DNA from: Streptomyces sp. NBC_01210
GTDB lineage: Bacteria > Actinomycetota > Actinomycetes > Streptomycetales > Streptomycetaceae
Length of the DNA stretch: 64,000 bases
Assembly: GCF_036010325.1 (NCBI RefSeq)
Contig: NZ_CP108549.1
Span: 186,001-250,000, forward strand
Direction: 5' to 3'
In this document: piece after piece, positions 8,503-17,894 of the stretch
How positions within the stretch are numbered: position 1 is the stretch's first letter
Layout: each line of letters starts with the position of its first letter
Translations under genes and position numbers: made by a program
Notes under the pieces: generated by a model
What the model saw: the letters and a program-made list of their open reading frames with translations, nothing else
What the model was told of the DNA's origin: nothing
Databases searched by the model: none

Positions 8503-9977
8503 CTAGTAGGCGAGGCAGGCCGAGCGCCACTCGGTGTAGAAGTCCCACACCTGCGGTGAGCACTCAGGCGGCCCATACTGGGACGCCTTGCGCCGACATG
8601 CGGCAGGTGGGCGTAGGCACCGACTCCTGGGCGGTTCACGTGGAGCATGCCTGCCTCGAGCCGGTCGACGGCTTCGAAGGCGCGGGTCTGGGAGGCGGTG
8701 AAGACCGTTCCTGACATGCCGTAGCGCACTGAGTTCGCGATGCGCAGCGCGTCCTCGAATCCATCGGCCTCGATCACGCTGAGGACGGGGCCGAACACCT
8801 CTTCCTGGGCGAGCTCCGAGTCCCAGGCGACATCGCTGATGACGGTCGGCGCGACGTAGCAGCCATCGGGGAGGCCTACGGTGATCCGGCCTCCGCCGGA
8901 CAGCACCTTGCCTCCCTGGTCCTGCCCCTTGCTGATCGCGTCCAGGCAGGCGTCCATCCGGTCGGTGTTGACCACCGGGCAGATCTGGGACAGCGGATCG
9001 GTCCCCGGCCCGACGCGCAGAGCAGAGGCCCGTGGCACGAGCCGGCTCAGGAACTCCTCCTTGACCCGGACGTCGACCACGACCCGGGAGGTGGCACTGC
9101 ACGGCTGCCCGGCCTGCCCGAATGCCCCCTTGAGCACAGCCTCCACGGCCTTGTCGAGGTCGGCGTCGTCCAGGACAGGGACCGCGTTCTTGCCGCCGAG
9201 TTCGAGCTGGGTGCGCAGCAGCCGGTGGGCGCCGCCGCGGTGGATCGCGGCACCGACCCCGGGGGATCCGGTGAAGCTGATTCCGGCCACGAGCGGATGC
9301 GCGACCAGGGCCTCCTCCCCCGCCGCGGCATCCCCTTGGACAAGGTTGAGCACTCCAGCGGGAACCCCGGCGTCCTGGAACAGATCCACCAACAGCGCCG
9401 AGGTCAAAGGAGTGAAAGGGGACGGCTTGAGGACGGCGGTGCAACCGGACAGCAGCGCCGGGGCGACCTTCCACATGGGAATGGCGAGCGGGAAGTTCCA
9501 GGGGAAGACCAGTCCCACCACGCCGATGGGGCGGCGGAAAGTGATCGCCCAGGTGCGGTCTTCCTCGGCGGGGGTCGTCACGCCGTTCAGGCGGCGGGCC
9601 TCCCCTGCGGTGAATTCCAGGACGGCGACGGCCCGCCCCACCTCGCCACGTGCCTCAGACAGCAGCTTTCCCTGCTCCCGGGTGATCGCCTGGGCAAACA
9701 GCTCCGCACGCTGCTCCAGCAGCCGGCCTGCTGCGGTGAGACAGCTGGCCCGCCGGATGGGGCCGAGAGCCTGCCATGCAGGCAGTGCCAAGGCCGCCGC
9801 ATCCACCGCACGGTCGGTGTCCACCCCGCCGGACTCTGCGAAGTTGCCGATCACATCGTCGGCGTCAGCAGGATTGATATTCGGCCGAGTCTGCCCGCTC
9901 TCGGACGATGTCCACTGGCCGCCAATAAAGTTGAGCAGGTGCCGGGGCCGAATGAATTCAGCTACGGGATTCACCAT
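8503..9977 (-). pseudogene. phnY: Phosphonoacetaldehyde dehydrogenase-like gene with 3' frameshift, cluster 1
   Basis: An NAD(P)-dependent aldehyde dehydrogenase beginning at ATG 9977 (MVNPVAEFIRP) after AGGAAGG. It carries PWNFPLAIPMWK, FTGSPGVG, the catalytic Glu in LELGGKN and the catalytic Cys in GQPCSATSR. It is collinear with the 490-residue gene at 26042-27514 until HLPHVG. There, near 8588-8590, one A:T pair is missing from a short A run compared with cluster 2, so the frame leaves the conserved C-terminus. That end (KASQYGPPECSP to RSACLAY) is still readable in the next frame and ends at 8503. The original frame runs on with unrelated sequence to 8373. Only the last ~30 residues are affected, so some activity cannot be excluded. 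The expected role is oxidation of phosphonoacetaldehyde to phosphonoacetate. Confidence 0.85.
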
Positions 9978-10069
9978 GGGTCGGCCTTCCTGTGCGATGT
10001 ACTTGCCAGCCTTGACGAGCCTTTGACGTGGCACAACACGCACCAGGGGGCTACTTGTAAATCCCCTCC

Positions 10070-10084
10070 ATAACCCTTCGCTAT
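10070..10084. promoter_or_regulatory. Everted CTAT site 93 bp upstream of dehydrogenase start, cluster 1
   Basis: ATAACCCTTCGCTAT lies 93 bp upstream of the dehydrogenase ATG at 9977. In cluster 2 ATAGCCGCCTCCTAT lies exactly 93 bp upstream of its ATG. The surrounding 440-bp gap (9978-10418) otherwise contains only the box at 10183-10197 and no convincing gene. Confidence 0.5.
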
Positions 10085-10182
10085 ACGACCTGATGCGTAG
10101 CGGCGGCAGCGCATGCCTTCGAGCCGGCATCGGGGGATACGGCCTCTTGCGACTGCGTGTCCGTCTGCGGGCCACGTTCCCG

Positions 10183-10197
10183 CTATGGATGCCATAG
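10183..10197. promoter_or_regulatory. Putative LysR operator box between dehydrogenase and phospholipase remnant
   Basis: CTATGGATGCCATAG is an inverted repeat matching the phnR-phnA boxes (CTATR-N5-YCATAR). It lies 206 bp upstream of the leftward dehydrogenase operon and 222 bp upstream of the rightward phospholipase C remnant. Confidence 0.6.
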
Positions 10198-10418
10198 CCA
10201 GGGCGAATCCCCGTCCGTTGCCGCTGTTGCCGCATGTGGTCGGGATCGACCTTCACAGCCGCGGAAGGCGTGCCGCAGTCCGCGTCGGCATACGCGCTGT
10301 CCAGTCTGGCCTGCCCTGCCCACATGGGTAGTCGGCTCATTGGCCTTACCCGGAGGAAAGCCTCACGGCCACAAACGAAGGACCCAGCAGTGCTGCTCAA
10401 GAGGACAGACCGGCCGCG

Positions 10419-10938
10419 GTGACAAGGCGCCGGTTGCTCGGCATGCTGGGAACGGCAGCTGCGGTGGCCGCGACCGGGGTCCTCCCCAAGGCCATCCACA
10501 AGATTTGCTCGCGGTCCCGTGACGCCGGGCGGCACCATCAACGATGTGCAGCACGCCGTGATGCTCATGCAAGAGAACCGGTCCATCGACCACTACTTCG
10601 GGACGCTGAAGGGCGTGCGCGGGTTTCAACGACCCAAGGCAATCCAGAACGAAGACGGCATGCCGGTCTGGTACCAGAAATGCAAAGACCACCCGGACGG
10701 ACATGGAGAACAACGGCGACACGGAGTGCGTCATCACCGTGACCAACAGCTACGCAGCCTCATCGCCGCGGACATACACCCTCGGCCCCGGGGGAGCGAC
10801 GACGACTTCTGGAACGTGGAACCCGCTCACCACTGGTACGACTTGACCGCCACCGCTAACACCGACAACGGATTCCCGCGCCGTTTCGCCGGCCATATGG
10901 AGACCGGCCGCTCCAGCTACAGCGACCCCCGCATGTAG
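10419..10938 (+). pseudogene. Phospholipase C (non-haemolytic type), collapsed by internal deletion
   Basis: The 5' part encodes a twin-arginine signal (TRRRLLGMLGTAAAVAATG) and, in another frame, the start of the phosphoesterase domain (VMLMQENRSIDHYFGTLKGV). Soon after PVWYQK the sequence jumps to the C-terminal DUF756-type region. VTVTNSYAASSPRTYTLG is in a further frame, and FAGHMETGRSSYSDP closes the protein at 10938. Bacterial enzymes of this family are about 650-720 residues; about 170 codons in three frames remain, so some 400-500 residues are missing. It is divergent from the cluster 1 dehydrogenase. Known for the family: secreted enzymes that release phosphoryl head groups from phospholipids. 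Confidence 0.87.
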
Positions 10939-11155
10939 GCCGACATCGCCGCTGCGGCCCGCCACCGGCGGGCCGCAGACGTCCTTGCAGTGATCGCCCG
11001 CCCGCGACTTCCACACTTCCCCCTGCTTGACACACAATTCAGCCGTCGGCCCGCTGCCGTCGTTGGGCCGCTGCTCCTCGATCACGTCTCGACGCGCTGC
11101 GTTCGCTCAAGGCAGTGCGTGTCGTACTGCGCGATCAGACGTTGCCCGATCACCG

Positions 11156-12032
11156 GTCCATGTCTCCGCCGGTGGCGGCCAGGAATTCCGCGCCAAGCAG
11201 GGAGCCGATGCCGGGCATGCTGGCGATCACCTCGGCGTGTTGGTGCTGGCGAAACCGGCCCTCGATGAGCTTGTCGGCCTCGGCGATCTTCTCGTTGAGG
11301 GTCATCACCTCCCTCGTGAGGTTGTGCACTCTGGGCTGTCATCGCCTCGCCGGGCACGCGCGTGCGCTGGCCTTCGGCGGCCTGTATGGCTGTGGTGGCA
11401 TGATCATCGGCGCCTCGGACCTTGCGGTTGCGCAACCAGGTCGTCAGCCGACGGGCGCCAGTCCTGCGAAGGGCGGCCGGGGTCTGGTAGCCCGTCAGCA
11501 GTACCAGTGGGCCGACGTTGGTGAGATCCAGCGCCCGTTCAAGAGCGGGAAAGATGCTGGTGAGGTGGTTGCGGAGCCTGTTGATGGCCCGGGTGTGGTC
11601 GTCCGCGAGGTCACGGCGATGGCCAGTGAGGACCTTCATCCCGGTGAGCAGTTCATCGCTTGGCCTCAAAGGAGTCAGGTCGCGGCGGATACGGGCCTGG
11701 TCGGCGATGATCGCCGCGTCCCTCGCGTCGGTCTTGCGGTCACCTCGGTAGCCCTCGGAGGCCCGGTTGACCGCTCGGCCGGGAACATAGAGCGTCTCCT
11801 GGTCGTGGTTGAGCAACAGGGCAATCAGCAGGGCGGCTCCGCCGTCGGCCAAGTCGATCCCCCCGGTGACGTCCTCACTCAGAGCGCGGACGTCGGCCAG
11901 GAGCCGAAGCAGCTCCGGCTCGTCATTGGACACCCGCCGCGACAGCAGCCGCTTGCCGGTCTCGTCGATCACCACGCAGTGGTGATGGGTCTTACCAGCG
12001 TCGATACCGGCCCAGATTGCTGTCACCCGCAC
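11156..12032 (-). mobile_element. IS110-family transposase gene, frameshifted and truncated
   Basis: The N-terminal DEDD domain is clear: IWAGIDAGKTHHHCVVID, then GYRGDRKTDARDAAIIADQ and TRAINRLRNHL. The probable start is a GTG near 12032. Around 11340 the frame breaks. The family sequence continues in another frame as VHNLTREVMTLNEKIAEA and SMPGIGSLLGAEFLAATGGD, and stops at about 11156, before the catalytic serine region of the C-terminal transposase domain. No terminal repeats could be fixed; IS110 elements usually lack clear inverted repeats. A dead element lying between the phospholipase remnant and the tyrosinase genes. Confidence 0.88.
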
Positions 12033-12593
12033 TCCACAGGTCGGTAGCTGGACTTGCACCACAGACGACCTCCCTGTCGAGTCCCTACTGAGCGATCAAC
12101 GTCGCAATTCCTCGTCAGCAGCCGAGTCGTCGAGGGGCGCCGGGCGGCGAATCGTCTGAAGCCACGGACGGCAGAGGACTGAAAGCCACACTCGGCACCC
12201 CTGGGTGAGCCAACCCTACGAATGGCTCGCTCATCCCGATCAACAAGGTACGAGGACTGACTCCGGCTCACCCGGGACGGGGAGAGCCTGAGGCGCAAGA
12301 TTCCGGACACTTTGTGCGTGTTGGAGTACGCACACTTCCCGGGAGATGGAAACGAAAGCTCCATGAAGAAGTCACATCGGGCGGAGGATTTCCGTCATTG
12401 ATGGACGTACGGCCTGAGGGTCCGCTAGGTCAACTTTGTTCCATTCTGGACGGCACGTGCTGGCCATGTCTCCTTCGTGGCCAACAAATCGCCGGAGGCT
12501 TCCAGGTTGCGGGGTGAGCCGGTAGGCATGGCGCGTCATGGGCGCAGACCACGCCCATCGTTCACCGACCACAGCACCCTCTGGGGGTTTCCC
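12033..12593. other. Gene-free interval between IS110 remnant and melC1
   Basis: About 560 bp. Short open frames here lack ribosome sites and recognisable similarity. It probably contains the outer end of the insertion element and the melC promoter. I could not identify either precisely. Confidence 0.5.
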
Positions 12594-12968
12594 ATGCCTG
12601 AAATCACCCGCCGCCGCGCGCTCGGCGCCCTCGCCGGCGCCGCCGCCGCGCTGACGGTAGCGGGCACAGCCGCCGCTGCCGTACGGCCGGAGCCGGCCGC
12701 CACCGCTCCTTCGGCGTTCGACGAGGTCTACCAGGGCCGCCGAATACACGGCGCGCCGTCGCACGGAGGCGGACATCACGGAGGCGGACACGGCAGCGGC
12801 TATGCCGTGCGCATCGACGGAGAGGAACTGCACGTTATGCAGAACGCCGACGACACCTGGATCAGCGTTGTCAACCACTACGAGCCCCTCGCCACGCCCC
12901 GCGCCGTGGCCCGCGCCGCCGTGCTGGAGCTGCAGGGCGCAGAACTCGTCCCCCTTGCCGTCGCCTGA
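12594..12968 (+). CDS. melC1: Tyrosinase copper chaperone / export cofactor
   Basis: A 124-residue protein with a twin-arginine signal ([20 protein letters not shown]) and a His-Gly rich stretch ([11 protein letters not shown] near residues 60-72) suited to copper binding, followed by the conserved [18 protein letters not shown] segment. Known for the family: MelC1 binds apo-MelC2, delivers copper and carries the complex out through the Tat pathway, since MelC2 has no signal of its own. The start is ATG 12594, just inside a longer frame; GGGGG precedes it. melC2 begins 18 bp downstream, so the pair forms an operon. Confidence 0.93.
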   Translation: MPEITRRRALGALAGAAAALTVAGTAAAAVRPEPAATAPSAFDEVYQGRRIHGAPSHGGGHHGGGHGSGYAVRIDGEELHVMQNADDTWISVVNHYEPLATPRAVARAAVLELQGAELVPLAVA

Positions 12969-12986
12969 TCCGGGAGCACTCTCACC

Positions 12987-13817
12987 ATGACCGTACGCAA
13001 GAATCAGTCCCAGCTTTCCGCCACCGAGAAGAGGCGGTTCGTCAACGCCCTGCTGGAGCTGAAGCGATCCAATCGGTACGACACCTTCGTCACCACCCAC
13101 AACGCTTTCATCATGAGCGACACCGACAGCGGTCGCCGCGTCGGGCATCGTTCGCCCTCCTTCCTGCCCTGGCACCGCAGGTTCCTCATAGAGTTCGAGC
13201 AGGCCCTCCAGTCCGTCGATCCGTCCGTGGCGCTCCCATACTGGGACTGGACGAAGGACCGGACCGCTGCTTCATCGATCTGGGCAGCCGACTTTCTCGG
13301 CGGTACCGGCCGTAGCCGGGACGAGCAGGTGATGGACGGGCGGTTCGCCTTCTCCTCCGGCAATTGGCCGGTGACTGTGAACACAGATACGCGTGGTTTC
13401 CTGCGCCGAAACCTTGGTGGTGCAGGGCGGTTGCCGACACAAGCCGATGTCGATGCGGCGCTTGACATCACTACGTACGACACCTCGCCGTGGAACAGTG
13501 CTTCCGCGGGTTCCTTCCGTAATACCCTGGAGGGTTGGCGCGGCCGCAGTGGCCTCCACAACTCGGTTCATGTGTGGGTTGGTGGGCAGATGACCAGTGG
13601 GGTTTCTCCGAACGACCCGGTGTTCTGGCTCCATCACGCCTTCATCGACAAGCTCTGGGCCCAGTGGCAAGCCCGCCACCCCCGTTCGGGCTATCTTCCG
13701 GCCGTCAGGACCCCCGATGTCGTCGATCTGCGCGGAACCATGAGGCCGTGGAACGACGTCACTCCGGCGGACATGCTCGACCACACCCGCTACTACACCT
13801 TCGACACAACCGCATAG
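12987..13817 (+). CDS. melC2: Tyrosinase (melanin synthesis)
   Basis: A 276-residue type 3 copper enzyme that hydroxylates tyrosine and oxidises DOPA to dopaquinone. The CuA histidines fall at His38, His54 and His63 (TTHNAF, GHRSPSFLPWH), exactly as in Streptomyces MelC2. The CuB ligands lie in LHNSVHVWVGG and WLHHAFIDKLWA. Length and spacing are normal, so it looks functional. It has no signal peptide and depends on MelC1 for copper and export. Confidence 0.96.
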   Translation: MTVRKNQSQLSATEKRRFVNALLELKRSNRYDTFVTTHNAFIMSDTDSGRRVGHRSPSFLPWHRRFLIEFEQALQSVDPSVALPYWDWTKDRTAASSIWAADFLGGTGRSRDEQVMDGRFAFSSGNWPVTVNTDTRGFLRRNLGGAGRLPTQADVDAALDITTYDTSPWNSASAGSFRNTLEGWRGRSGLHNSVHVWVGGQMTSGVSPNDPVFWLHHAFIDKLWAQWQARHPRSGYLPAVRTPDVVDLRGTMRPWNDVTPADMLDHTRYYTFDTTA

Positions 13818-13945
13818 GACAGGGCGGCGGACCTCGGCTTCGTTGTCGGCCGCCCGGTGCTCGACGACTGCCACCGCACCGACCACACCGACGGTGCAGA
13901 GGCAGGTGCCACCTGTAGGTGGGTAGCGTGTAGGGAGGTTGGGGA

Positions 13946-13970
13946 GCCCGCATCCGTTCCGGGTGCGGGC
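13946..13970 (+). terminator. Hairpin terminator after melC2
   Basis: GCCCGCA and TGCGGGC pair around an 11-nt loop and are followed by TTT. It lies 129 bp beyond the melC2 stop. Confidence 0.6.
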
Positions 13971-14269
13971 TTTCCGCGCGACGGAGGCCCACGAGGCGCC
14001 AGTCTGCATGCTCAGTCATCGGTTCGTGAGCGTTCCCACTCGGCCGCCCGCGCCACGGCGCAGAGGCCACCGTGGCCTGCAGTCCGGGCCTCCGCACCCA
14101 GCGGATGGACAAAGCAGTAGGCCTTGGGCGCGGTCAGTTTCGAGCGCGAACTCTGCGTTTGGTTCACGAAGTCGGCTGCCCGAACCGCGGTATCCGTGTG
14201 ATGAAGTCTGCGTAGTGCCGTTCATCAATGCGGCAAACAATTCATCAGACACGTTGAGCAATAACTCCC

Positions 14270-14284
14270 ATAATCCAGCTCTAT
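14270..14284. promoter_or_regulatory. Everted CTAT site upstream of truncated phosphatase gene
   Basis: ATAATCCAGCTCTAT has the same ATAR-N7-CTAT pattern as the sites 93 bp upstream of both dehydrogenases. It lies 151 bp upstream of the truncated phosphatase-superfamily gene at 14435. The rest of the 13818-14434 gap holds the melC terminator and no convincing gene. Confidence 0.4.
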
Positions 14285-14434
14285 TCCAGGACATAACGGT
14301 CAAATCGTGGGCGATGCACATCGAGTTAAGCGGAGAACGAGCCCTGTTCCGTATCGGATCGTTTCGCTCAGAGCGCTCGGCTCGATCAGTTGAAGCGCCC
14401 GCAGAAATCCACTTCAAGTCTCCGAGGTAGATGC

Positions 14435-15034
14435 ATGCATCTGAACCGCTACGTTCGGCTCGCCCTCGCGTCGGCAGTCCCGGCGTTCGCACTGTCCGTC
14501 AGTGTCACGACTCCCGTCTTCGCGGCCGGCTATCAGGGCCTGCCGGACGGCGTTCTCACCCACAAGACCCTGGTCATCGGCATCGACGGTGCCGGCTTCA
14601 GTCGGCTCGCCAACGCCGACATGCCCAACCTGGAAGGCCTCCGGGCGGACGGCGTGACATCGAACACCAACCTGTACGCCGAGCCGATGGCCGACACATC
14701 CTCCGGCCCCGGCTGGTCCAACATCGGCCACGGTGTCTGGCCCGACAAGCATCTCGTCGTGGACAACGGGAGTTTCGGTGACAAAGGGGGTGGGCACGAG
14801 CGTGCCATCCACGAGCTCGTTAGCGCTTCCAACTCGCCACGGAACGGGATGTTTTCGTGGCGGGGTCGCGGAGCCCCTCGAAGTGTGGGGTTGTCGGCAC
14901 ATCCTTTTGAAACCGGTGCCGCTCATTCCTCGGTGCCTGGGACCGATGGCGCCCGCCGGCGCTGTCGCTTACTGGGGGCCGCGGCCGCCGGCGACTGCCC
15001 TGCCGACACAGTATGTAGGCAGTCGAGAGCATGA
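14435..15034 (+). pseudogene. Alkaline phosphatase-superfamily secreted protein, 5' fragment
   Basis: Starts at ATG 14435 (MHLNRYVRLA) after GAGG, with a signal peptide ending near TTPVFAAG. It then has the superfamily metal-site strand TLVIGIDGAGFSRL and the segment YAEPMADTSSGPGW that is shared with the intact protein at 32882-34507. Similarity stops after GVWPDKH, near 14780. The frame then runs on to 15034 across the antisense of the neighbouring membrane-protein gene. About 400 residues of the enzyme are missing. It is one of three related loci in the window, and only the one at 32882 is whole. Confidence 0.85.
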
Positions 15035-16127
15035 CGAATGCCAGCCGCAGCAGTCCGCGCGCGGCATCGACCGCAATGAACAACGTTCCACCGTAGAGCG
15101 ATGCGAGTGCTATCCAGCTCCAGCAGGGCACCAGGCATCGCTGGCCGACAGCGTCCCAGAGCAATGTTCCGAGCAGGATGGAAGCGGTGTAGTACGTGTA
15201 CACGCTGGGGTCGAGCAGGATGCGAGCATTTGCGCCCAGGAGCACGACGGCCGGCCAGCGACCGCGCCATACGGCGAGAGCGCCCAGCACGAGCCCGAGG
15301 GCGAACTGCGCCGGCCGGTCCCACCAAGGCGTGGCCTCGTCCGAAATGCCCAACCAGCGCAGCGAGGAGGCGGAATCGTTGGGGATGGTGAATTGGGCCG
15401 CTGAGAGGGACCCTGGGTTGCTGAGGTAGAAGGGCAGCCAGGCCACGGCGACCAGCCCAAAGAACCAGGTCAACGAACGTTTCCAGAAGGATCGCGGTAG
15501 CGACATGATCAGCGGGAGGAACCCGGCGGCCCACGGCTTTGAGTCGACCGCCAATGCGAGGAAGACGCCGACCGCGTCAGATCTGTTCCGTACAAGTGCA
15601 TGGACAGCCAGGGTTGTGAAGAAGAGCGCCAGAACGTCGTCGAGGTGGGCGAACCGAACGGAGACCTCGACCCACATAGGGATGAAAGCCAAGCCGGATA
15701 CGAGGATGCGCTGCTGCAACCGGCGGTGGTTTGTCCCCGTGCCCCGATGATGCAATCCGGCAGTCCTGCCGACCAGGACGAGCATCACCAGGCCCAGGCC
15801 CGACATTGTCAACTGCGCCAGAAACTGCGCGATATGATCCGGGAAGGGTGAAAAGAGCCTGGCCACCAGCAGACTTACAGGGCCGATCTGCAGCTCCGGG
15901 TGGTGTTGGTAGAGATTGAGCCCCCCGCTTGATCCTCCGCCGAAAAGCAGCTGCTCACCTTGGCGAAGATAGTGCCATGAGACGCCCCCGGCAGGCTGCA
16001 CGACCACGAACCACAGGCCGGTCCAACCCGCCAGCAGAGCGTGGTGCCAGCGGAACGGAAGCCGGGCAGGGCGACGCTGGCGCGGTTCGTAGTCGGTGGC
16101 GTTCCTGATCCTGTTCACATCACACAC
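14820..16127 (-). CDS. Polytopic membrane protein, GT87/mannosyltransferase-like
   Basis: 435 residues with about ten hydrophobic segments (for example HHALLAGWTGLWFVVV and LTMSGLGLVMLVLVG). Starts at GTG 16127 with a strong AGAGGAGG site 5 nt upstream. The layout and motifs such as HPELQIGPVSLLVA and FAHLDDVLALFF recall actinobacterial GT-C fold membrane proteins of the DUF2029/GT87 type, which transfer mannose or other sugars from polyprenyl carriers outside the membrane. The assignment is by general resemblance. The last ~40 residues are polar, lie beside the truncated phosphatase fragment and may not be original, so the 3' end could have been altered by the same rearrangement. No functional partner nearby. 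Confidence 0.65.
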   Translation of the reverse strand: MCDVNRIRNATDYEPRQRRPARLPFRWHHALLAGWTGLWFVVVQPAGGVSWHYLRQGEQLLFGGGSSGGLNLYQHHPELQIGPVSLLVARLFSPFPDHIAQFLAQLTMSGLGLVMLVLVGRTAGLHHRGTGTNHRRLQQRILVSGLAFIPMWVEVSVRFAHLDDVLALFFTTLAVHALVRNRSDAVGVFLALAVDSKPWAAGFLPLIMSLPRSFWKRSLTWFFGLVAVAWLPFYLSNPGSLSAAQFTIPNDSASSLRWLGISDEATPWWDRPAQFALGLVLGALAVWRGRWPAVVLLGANARILLDPSVYTYYTASILLGTLLWDAVGQRCLVPCWSWIALASLYGGTLFIAVDAARGLLRLAFVMLSTAYILCRQGSRRRPRPPVSDSAGGRHRSQAPRNERHRFQKDVPTTPHFEGLRDPATKTSRSVASWKR

Positions 16128-16276
16128 CGCTGCCTCCTCTCGTCACCCGACGCGCCAGCACTCTGCTCCGCAATGGGTATGAGGGTGCCTCGCGGCTCGA
16201 GGTTGCTTCCAGGAGGCGGTAGGGGCCGTCTCCCGTAAAGGGCCTCAGGCTTCCCGGACGAGTAGCCGAGCTGGGG

Positions 16277-17386
16277 TCAGAGGGGGTAAGTAAGCCCGTT
16301 TCGCTGCGCGATGGCACGGTCGCTGGAGGCGCTGCCGGGAAAGGCGGACCGCTTCGCTCGGAGGAAGTCCTGGAAGCTCACAAAGGGCGCGCCTGCCTTG
16401 CTCATCACGTCAAGAGTCCTGGTCCAACCGCCATCGGCAGCCCACATGTCGAGGAGGCTCACTCCCACCCGGTCCTGGACTTTGTCGCCGACGTCCCATC
16501 TATCGCGGTCTTTGTCCAACTCGTGGACGGTGCCGTTGCCCCAGACGTAGTTTCTGTCGCCCAGTACGTAGGCGGCCACAGCGTCTGCGAAGCCTTCGTT
16601 CCACGCGCAGGTAAGCCCATTCGCTTCGCCGAATTGGTGACCCCCGCTGCCATCCTTTCCCTTACAGTCGCTCGGCGGTGTCCCACCCAGGAGTGCGTTC
16701 ATGAAGAAGTGCCCTGCTTCATGCAGTGCCGTATGTTTGGACGTGCCATCCGGCTCTTTGAGGTGGACGAGTCCCGTCGTGGGCACGAACCAGGCTCCTT
16801 CTGTACTCGGCCAGACGACTTTGAGCTGTCCGCAGCCATAAGGTTGTTGGCGTATCGTCCAGCATGCGGTGCCGCTGCTGCGTCTTGCATACAGGTCGTT
16901 GAGGGTGTCGAGCATTTTGAAGGCTCGGCCGACCAGCTGATTTTCCTGCGTATCGCGCACCAGGACGTCGCCGAGATTCTGGCTGCTGCTACCGAGACTT
17001 CCGGAGTCGAATGTGTACTGCCGCTGCGCGCCGAGCTGGAGGATCTGCGAGTAGGCAGTTGAGCTGGCGAACACGACCCTAAGATTATTCTTCCTGATGC
17101 TCGACGTGTGGCACGCGTTGAACGAACCGTTGTCAGCCGTAAAACCCCCCGCGAGTTCCTCCTTGTCACTGAAAAGCTTCCAGGAGGCGCCGCGGACCGT
17201 ACTCCTCCGTTGCGCGTTGCCGACCTCCGCTTCTCTGGCTTCTGCCTTCAGTGTGCCGTTGATGCAGATCCGCGGATCAGCCGCATTCGCCTCATGCATC
17301 AGCAGGGGGGTGGCAACCGACGCCGTCAGGGCGCACGTTACGACGGCGACGATCTTCTTCTTCGGACGCTGGGTCTTGTGCTTCAC
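16277..17386 (-). CDS. Secreted HEAGH zinc metalloprotease-like protein
   Basis: 369 residues from GTG 17386, chosen because GAAAGG lies 8 nt upstream and the product then begins with a basic stretch (KHKTQRPKKK), a hydrophobic core and a cleavage site near HEANAADP. The zinc motif HEAGH is in KHTALHEAGHFFMNAL, and a downstream WNEGFADAVAAY supplies a plausible third Glu ligand of gluzincin type. An N-terminal ~100-residue domain (RICINGTLKAEA to FDSGSLG) looks like a beta-sandwich of the transthyretin type. I do not recognise the exact family. The gene is flanked by the membrane protein and an IS5 scrap, and looks intact. Confidence 0.7.
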   Translation of the reverse strand: MKHKTQRPKKKIVAVVTCALTASVATPLLMHEANAADPRICINGTLKAEAREAEVGNAQRRSTVRGASWKLFSDKEELAGGFTADNGSFNACHTSSIRKNNLRVVFASSTAYSQILQLGAQRQYTFDSGSLGSSSQNLGDVLVRDTQENQLVGRAFKMLDTLNDLYARRSSGTACWTIRQQPYGCGQLKVVWPSTEGAWFVPTTGLVHLKEPDGTSKHTALHEAGHFFMNALLGGTPPSDCKGKDGSGGHQFGEANGLTCAWNEGFADAVAAYVLGDRNYVWGNGTVHELDKDRDRWDVGDKVQDRVGVSLLDMWAADGGWTRTLDVMSKAGAPFVSFQDFLRAKRSAFPGSASSDRAIAQRNGLTYPL

Positions 17387-17657
17387 GAGAAACGTACCTT
17401 TCACGGTGATACAGCTCTGCTGGAGGCGGACCCCACCCATCCGGGCCGCCAGGCGCCACGCCATGGGCATGGCATGGCTCAGTCCACTGTGACATGTCAC
17501 ATATCTAAGTTCAGCATCACCGAACGCGTGGAAGTTCTCAAGTGTTTGGGTGAACATTCCATGGCGGCCAGGCACAGATGGCGCCGAAGCCGTGAACGCT
17601 GACCGCGTTCGAGCAGCGGAGAACCTGAAGCAGTGGAATGATCACGCAGTGACTGGT

Positions 17658-17750
17658 GTGATCACGGCGTCGGAGCCCTCCTGGATAGCCCCATTCAGGG
17701 GCTGACCCCGCGTCAGTTCGACAAGCTGATCACAGCGTTGCGGCGCTAGG
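17658..17750 (+). mobile_element. IS5-type transposase, 5' scrap
   Basis: VITASEPSWIAPFRG followed, after a one-base frame change, by LTPRQFDKLITALRR and a stop. This resembles the N-terminus of actinobacterial IS5-group DDE transposases (family pattern SEPSWIAPFTGL then RxFxKLV). Only about 30 codons remain. The rest of the 17387-17894 gap shows no gene. Confidence 0.5.
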
Positions 17751-17894
17751 TGTAGGTCCGGTGGGCAAGGGGGCCGACCGTGCGGTCCAGGGGAACAGGC
17801 AGCCCCCGCACGCCTCCTGCTGTGAGGCTTTCGGGGCGCACCTGAATGCCGAGAGGGACCACGTCAAAGCCAGCCCAACACGACGGCGGACTAT

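Noticed and set aside
8373..10586. 737-codon frame read as one large protein
   Set aside because: Only 9977 to about 8590 matches the aldehyde dehydrogenase. The N-terminal part is promoter DNA and the C-terminal part is out of frame after a one-base loss.
12023..12364. 113-codon minus-strand frame upstream of the IS110 transposase
   Set aside because: Overlaps the element's start, is Arg/Ser-rich and lacks similarity or a ribosome site.
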